A DNA stretch of 64,000 nucleotides, from NCBI RefSeq assembly GCF_020736365.1, contig NZ_CP085988.1:3719501-3783500 (forward strand). Reading direction: 5' to 3'. Origin of the DNA: Clostridium sp. M62/1 (lineage in GTDB: Bacteria; Bacillota; Clostridia; Lachnospirales; Lachnospiraceae). Within the stretch, counting starts at the first letter, position 1; each line of letters opens with the position of its first letter. Under the pieces are notes generated by a model. It did no database searches. It was not told where the DNA came from and worked only from the letters and a program-made list of their open reading frames with translations. Of the stretch, positions 59,754-64,000 are shown one piece after another. Both the position numbers and the translations under genes were made by a program.

Positions 59754-60292
59754 GCCCCTTCCTCCTTCAGCATCTTAAACAGCTTTTCTCTGGCTCTCTT
59801 TAACCGGGTGTTGACTGTCAGATGGTTAATATTCAAAATTTTCCCAATCTCTTTTGACGGCAGCTCATGAACATAGTAAAGTCTTAACACATCCTGATAT
59901 ATTCCGTCCAGACGGCCAATCGCCTCCGCCAGATTATTTACGGAAACCTTATCAAAATAGATCTTCTCTGCACTTGGCGCAAGTCCATCCATTTCAACCT
60001 CTTCCACAGAAACCGGCTCCTTCTTCCTTTTTCTCCAAATATCAAGAGCAGTGTTCCTTGCAATGGTCAGCAGGAAACTCTTAGTCTTTATGTCGTGTAT
60101 CTCCTCCATTTCCAGTCGGTTCAAATTTTTAATAATTTTCAGCGATGATATCTGAACAGCGTCCTCGGCATCGTCTGCATTCTCCAGTATATTAAACGCT
60201 GTCGTATACATGGCGCCGCTGTACAGAGAATACAGAGTTTGAAATTTTACCAGATCTCCCGGCTCGTCAATCATCGAAGCGAGAATAATCAT
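59750..60292 (-). CDS. ECF-type RNA polymerase sigma factor
   Basis: 180-residue sigma-70 factor with only regions 2 and 4. Region 2 includes LYSLYSGAMYTTAFNILENADDAEDAVQISSLKIIKNL (the -10 recognising part); region 4 is IYQDVLRLYYVHELPSKEIGKILNINHLTVNTRLKRAREKLFKML with its helix-turn-helix. ATG 60292 follows GAGGAAGG. The operon sigma / anti-sigma / secreted protein suggests an envelope-stress or host-signal response. Confidence 0.9.
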   Translation of the reverse strand: MIILASMIDEPGDLVKFQTLYSLYSGAMYTTAFNILENADDAEDAVQISSLKIIKNLNRLEMEEIHDIKTKSFLLTIARNTALDIWRKRKKEPVSVEEVEMDGLAPSAEKIYFDKVSVNNLAEAIGRLDGIYQDVLRLYYVHELPSKEIGKILNINHLTVNTRLKRAREKLFKMLKEEGA

Positions 60293-60534
60293 TCGTACCT
60301 TCCTCTATCTCTCATATTTCGTTTTCTGTTATTTATTTTAACATCGGCTGCAATTTATATATGTTATCCAAAATTCGATTATATCCCAAAAAAGCAGACG
60401 GATTTGAAGTTTCTTTCCTGTACTCCAAATCCGTTAAAAAATCATCTCTGTTTTCCCTTTTATATCCTGAATCTCCGCCTTCTCATTTCCTGCATTCTGA
60501 GAGAGATAAGGAGGCTCGGCTTTTTGTGATGCAA
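60293..60534. other. Intergenic stretch upstream of the sigma operon
   Basis: AT-rich DNA that should contain the promoter of the sigma operon. I see no convincing hexamer pair and no gene. Confidence 0.4.
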
Positions 60535-60587
60535 AAGATCCCTGCCGGATCATACGGCTCCTGTTCCGTATTTCCAGCAGGGATCTT
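60535..60587 (-). terminator. Terminator of the radical SAM gene
   Basis: On the minus strand AAGATCCCTGC...GCAGGGATCTT with an inner ATACGG/CCGTAT stem, ending in TTTTGC. Confidence 0.75.
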
Positions 60588-60659
60588 GTTCTCCTCTTTT
60601 CTCGCATCCGCGATTTTCTTCTTTTGCCGAATGCAGTATCCGGATCGGCCGCCGGTTTC

Positions 60660-61532
60660 CTACAGATCTCCTGTCTCCCTGAATCTTCTGTAATGGTGGT
60701 TTCTCTTCGCCTCATCGAGCTGAGTAAGCATGGACGGAATGTCCTCATTTAAGGTTCCCGCCAGCACCACATAGTTGGATGCGTGGTTTGTGCGGAATAC
60801 TGTTCCCGGTGAATCCACATTTTCCAGGAAAATTTTCATTTCATCCACAATCTCGTCGGCAGTTATCCTCTCAAACCGTCCCTCCACTACATCCTCATAC
60901 ATGGGAGTTCCCTCATAGAGCCGCAGCGTCAGGAAAGAGGCATACTCCGGATTCATAGCCGTAATCAGCTCCGCGCAGGCAAGGGCGTGTTCCTTTACCT
61001 TCTTTCTTCCTCCCAGCCCTGAAATCAGCGTCACAGATGTCTGAATGCCGCAGCGCTTCAATTTCTGTCCGGCTTCCTTGAGCTCACGGGCCGTTACTCC
61101 TTTGTTGATTTCCCTTAAGATTTCATCATCTCCGGACTCGGCTCCCACATACACAATGCCAAGCCCCGCCTCCTTCAGCTGCCTTAACTCCTCCTCAGAC
61201 TTTCTGAGGATATCCTGCGCTGTGCCGTAGGATGCCACTCTCACGCAGTTGGGGAACAGCTCTCTCACTGCATCTAAAATGGCAAGGAGCTTCTCAGTCT
61301 GAAGCACCAGCGCATCGCCGTCTGCCAGAAATACCTTCTGCACATACGCTCCGTAGCCGTCATGGGCCTCTCTCAGATCCTCCATAATCTCATCCATGCT
61401 TCTGACACGGAAATCCTTTGCCTTGTACATGTTGCAGAAGGTGCACGTATTGTGGGCACATCCGATGGTTACCTGCACAATCAGGCTTCTCGCCTCGCTG
61501 GGCGGACGGTAAACAATTCCCTCGTATTTCAT
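60660..61532 (-). CDS. Radical SAM protein
   Basis: 290-residue iron-sulfur enzyme. GCAHNTCTFCNMYK binds the [4Fe-4S] cluster through Cys spaced C-x4-C-x2-C, one residue longer than the usual C-x3-C-x2-C. The SAM-binding loop KVFLADGDALVL and strands GIVYVGAESGDDEILREINKG follow. It resembles the COG1032-like uncharacterised radical SAM proteins. ATG 61532 has AAAGGAG 9 bases upstream; the longer frame is unlikely. Substrate unknown. Confidence 0.85.
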   Translation of the reverse strand: MKYEGIVYRPPSEARSLIVQVTIGCAHNTCTFCNMYKAKDFRVRSMDEIMEDLREAHDGYGAYVQKVFLADGDALVLQTEKLLAILDAVRELFPNCVRVASYGTAQDILRKSEEELRQLKEAGLGIVYVGAESGDDEILREINKGVTARELKEAGQKLKRCGIQTSVTLISGLGGRKKVKEHALACAELITAMNPEYASFLTLRLYEGTPMYEDVVEGRFERITADEIVDEMKIFLENVDSPGTVFRTNHASNYVVLAGTLNEDIPSMLTQLDEAKRNHHYRRFRETGDL

Positions 61533-61590
61533 TTTTCTGTTCTCCTTTAATCTATTTTCCAGTTCTGTCTGACCTTGGGTTCTCAGACCT

Positions 61591-63291
61591 TTACTGCTTA
61601 GTCTCTCCCGCGGGACCGGAGGCGTCATCTTTCTCTGGCGCCCCAGACTGGGGTTCTGGTTCCTCAGCTGCCTGCGCACCGGATATCTCCCCCTCTTCGC
61701 CTCCGGCCAGACTGCTGTCCTTCTCTTCCCTGTACTGATACGGGAAATCTGATCCGGCTTTCAGGCTGAGGGAATTATTGTCCCGGCCTACATCCTTTAA
61801 AATGGCCTGCATCTGATCATACCATGCGCTCGTACCCAGGTACCTCTCCCAGTAGAAATACATCTGGTTTTCCTTCACGCCTCTCCTGTTTACGGGAGTC
61901 CCCGCGCAGTAGGCGCTGTTGAGCTGGCCGTACAGCTTGGCCATATGGAACTTTCTGTCATTGGGAATCCCTGAGAGCTGGCCGTAAACCTGACTTTGGA
62001 TGGTTTCCACCAGAAAGTCCTCGCTGTACTGCTTAAAATTGAGCAGGTTCTCATCCGTAATCCCGTGATCCCTGGCCCAGCTCTCCACATCGATCCGGCA
62101 GGTTCGATAGTCAAAGCTCCCGTCCTCCTGCCATCTCAGCTCCCCGTACTGGCAGGGAGGAATAGCCATAGAATCTGACACAATCTCATAGATTCCGTAA
62201 AGCGGTTCTGTCTGAGACGGGCCGCCGTTTATATTTTTTTTAATCCTCTGAAGGTGAAGATGACCGCTTATGTAAACGGGAAGCCCATAGCTCTCCAGGA
62301 GCTCTGCCGCCTGACTGGAATTTTCCAGCGTACAGTCCTCAGGGTAGAGGGTGCTTTCCTTCAGCAGATTGTGGTGGGCAATGGGAATCACCAGGACATT
62401 CTCCTCCCTGGCCTTCTCAAGCCACCCGCTCATCCAGGCCAGCGTCTCCTTCCTTATCCTGCCGCCAACCTTATTCTCCGGATCATACTGGCAGGAATCC
62501 AGCATCATCAGCCAGTACCTGTCATCCGCCCGGTACATGTAGCTCAGGGAAGCCTCGTCCCGATCCATGGCCTCGTCATATCCGAATTCCCGGTAGATGG
62601 AGTAAAAATCATCGGCGGTTATATTGTCAGCCTTCTTTCTCTCTGCCCCCTCAAAATAAGACGCCTCAGGGTGGTTAATGTCATGGTTTCCCGGTATCAC
62701 AAGCACCGGGACCCCCTGTTCCTCCACTTTTCGCAGCTTTTCTGCCAGCTCCTCATGGTTCACAAGCTCCCCGTTCTGTGTCAGATCACCGCTTAGAATC
62801 AGAGCATCCGGCTGTTTTTCTGCCGCCTCTTCGAGAAATGCATCTGTGATTGTGTCCAGATACGGAATCACCTTTCCGTCGTCCCACCTGACAAACTGGC
62901 AGAAGGCCTCCCCGACAAAGTCTGTCATCTTCGGCGACTGGTAATGAATATCAGAAGCTACAATAAAAAACGGCGGTTCATAGGGAGGCTCGCCCGGTTC
63001 CTCCTCTGTCTGGTGGGCCGGTTTCCACTGTTCTTCCCAAAAAACCTCTTCTGTCCCGGGCTCCTGTACTTCCTCCGTCTCCTTCGGAAGCTCCCTATCC
63101 GTCTCTGCCGGCTCTGTCAGCTCTGTGAGAGGCCCTGTTTCCCCTGAAGCTTCTGTCCCGCCGTCATCTCCCCCTCCCTTTTGGCCCGGCAGAAACCGGA
63201 CTGCGAGCGCTACTGCAGCAATGAGAATGGCAATCTCCCCCAGATAAATGAGCGCTCTCACAAACTGCTGCCTGTCTTTTCCTTCATTCAT
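61591..63291 (-). CDS. Membrane-anchored metallophosphoesterase
   Basis: 566-residue protein with one N-terminal helix (LIYLGEIAILIAAVALAVRFL, 14-34), an acidic Ser/Thr/Glu linker to about 105, then an extracellular calcineurin-like phosphoesterase domain. Metal ligands are in ASDIHYQSPKMTDF (DxH), LILSGDLTQNGE (GD), VLVIPGNHDINHP (GNH[DE]), IPIAHHNLLKE and ISGHLHLQRI (GHxH). The tail (from about 530) is Glu/Pro/Ala-rich, possibly wall-spanning. Substrate unknown. Confidence 0.88.
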   Translation of the reverse strand: MNEGKDRQQFVRALIYLGEIAILIAAVALAVRFLPGQKGGGDDGGTEASGETGPLTELTEPAETDRELPKETEEVQEPGTEEVFWEEQWKPAHQTEEEPGEPPYEPPFFIVASDIHYQSPKMTDFVGEAFCQFVRWDDGKVIPYLDTITDAFLEEAAEKQPDALILSGDLTQNGELVNHEELAEKLRKVEEQGVPVLVIPGNHDINHPEASYFEGAERKKADNITADDFYSIYREFGYDEAMDRDEASLSYMYRADDRYWLMMLDSCQYDPENKVGGRIRKETLAWMSGWLEKAREENVLVIPIAHHNLLKESTLYPEDCTLENSSQAAELLESYGLPVYISGHLHLQRIKKNINGGPSQTEPLYGIYEIVSDSMAIPPCQYGELRWQEDGSFDYRTCRIDVESWARDHGITDENLLNFKQYSEDFLVETIQSQVYGQLSGIPNDRKFHMAKLYGQLNSAYCAGTPVNRRGVKENQMYFYWERYLGTSAWYDQMQAILKDVGRDNNSLSLKAGSDFPYQYREEKDSSLAGGEEGEISGAQAAEEPEPQSGAPEKDDASGPAGETKQ

Positions 63292-63313
63292 CGTATCATT
63301 TCCTATGTTTTTC

Positions 63314-64000
63314 TTACTGCAGAGGGAACTGCCTGCTCAGGCTGTCAAGCCGCTCCAGCAGGCTGTTTTCCTGGTTTTCAAACAGCAGCCGTCTGTTGTA
63401 CTCATAATATCTTTCACACTCATTTTCCTGCAGGAAGCGCACGCTGCTCTTTCCCGTAGTCAGCCCTGTGACGAAAATAACCATTTCCTGGCTGTCGCCG
63501 AATGCAGCCTCCAGAAAATCAAAGGCTCTCTCCAGCATTTCCAGCGTTTCCTGGCAGAAGGACTCATAACTGTCCCGCTCCTGCGAAAACAGCTCCCGCA
63601 CACGCGAAAAGCCCTCATTTCTGCCGGTTAACTCCTCCTTCTCGAGTATGGAGCCGTAGAATCTCAGCCGGTCAGAGACAGCAAGCAGCGTGTACTCCTC
63701 CCGCCTGTCCAGAAAACCTGCCTTCTTCTTCCAGCCTGTATTTCGATCCAGTTCCTCTGAGAGAAATCCAAGCAGCTCGGATGCCCTTTTCTCTCCTCCT
63801 GCAGTCTGACTGTGGTTCTCTCTGCCTTTCTGTGTTTCCTCTTTGTCCTGCTCACTCTCCGGTACCTGGCCATCCCGGAATTTCTTCAGCTCTTCCAGGA
63901 GAACAGACAGATATGTCTCCCTGTCCTCTGCCTCCCTGAATCTTCCGTTCAGATATGCCAGAATCAGATTTACCACGCTTAACCTCTCGTCAAAGGCAGC
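63314..64000 (-). CDS. Hypothetical protein, C-terminal part
   Basis: The frame is open from 63314 to the window end (AAFDERLSVVNLILAYLNGRF...), so only the C-terminal 228 residues are visible and the true start is beyond 64000. It is highly charged and predicted alpha-helical with long Glu/Arg/Lys stretches (LLEELKKFRDGQVPESEQDKEE, LDRREEYTLLAVSDRLRFYGSILEKEELTG). No catalytic motif, signal peptide or membrane segment is visible. It ends 23 bp before the metallophosphoesterase start, so they may be co-transcribed. Confidence 0.6.
   Translation of the reverse strand, partial: AAFDERLSVVNLILAYLNGRFREAEDRETYLSVLLEELKKFRDGQVPESEQDKEETQKGRENHSQTAGGEKRASELLGFLSEELDRNTGWKKKAGFLDRREEYTLLAVSDRLRFYGSILEKEELTGRNEGFSRVRELFSQERDSYESFCQETLEMLERAFDFLEAAFGDSQEMVIFVTGLTTGKSSVRFLQENECERYYEYNRRLLFENQENSLLERLDSLSRQFPLQ

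Noticed and set aside
1..64000. CRISPR array, rRNA or tRNA genes
   Set aside because: No regularly spaced short repeats, and no tRNA or rRNA signature sequences were recognised anywhere in the window.

Overview
The window looks like a chromosomal segment of a Gram-positive clostridium, most likely a Lachnospiraceae-type gut anaerobe. The reasons are AGGAGG-type ribosome sites before most genes, moderate GC with AT-rich promoter islands, a CIRCE-controlled clpB, many Gram-positive lipoproteins, an ABC-F protein of the Lsa/Vga type and a probable selenocysteine-containing thiol oxidoreductase. Taxonomy is inferred from gene content only; no rRNA, tRNA or CRISPR array was found.

Region by region: 1-3.1 kb holds the start of a lipoprotein gene behind a repeat-rich leader, a GNAT acetyltransferase and a GltS glutamate symporter. 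3.2-15.2 kb is one long minus-strand surface-glycan operon: glf, licD-like, flippase, 2-aminoethylphosphonate (AEP) transaminase-like, cytidylyltransferase-like, DUF2142 membrane protein, three glycosyltransferases, DUF2304, rmlC and a polysaccharide-export permease. 15.4-17.4 kb is leuA. 17.5-21.2 kb is a three-gene ABC importer of the iron/AEP class. 21.4-25.4 kb holds a UGA-interrupted redox protein, clpB, and a frameshifted small alarmone synthetase. 25.4-29.9 kb has MATE plus MarR, an ABC-F gene with a long leader, and YccF. 30-35 kb is a damaged sugar-ABC / Tm-1-like operon whose permease and divergent CdaR-type regulator have both lost their 5' ends at one junction. 35.1-42.8 kb has a MerR regulator, then a dipeptide transporter operon with an M20 amidohydrolase. 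43.4-50.8 kb carries a URO-D family protein, LysR with a cysteine desulfidase-like enzyme, DUF378, peroxiredoxin, a Zn-ribbon protein, a lipoprotein and an IS110-type insertion sequence. 50.9-64 kb contains malQ, pyrC-yjjG, small metabolic enzymes, an OGG-like glycosylase, an ECF sigma/anti-sigma/secreted-protein operon, a radical SAM protein, a metallophosphoesterase and a partial gene.

Main points of interest: (i) an in-frame UGA in a UxxC redox motif followed by a SECIS-like hairpin; (ii) an AEP-like decoration module in the glycan operon with an AEP/iron-class importer close by; (iii) a deletion or rearrangement scar joining two divergent truncated genes; (iv) promoter-leader-terminator-repeat arrangements upstream of two genes and a related repeat beside the IS110 element; (v) a structured leader before the peroxiredoxin gene.
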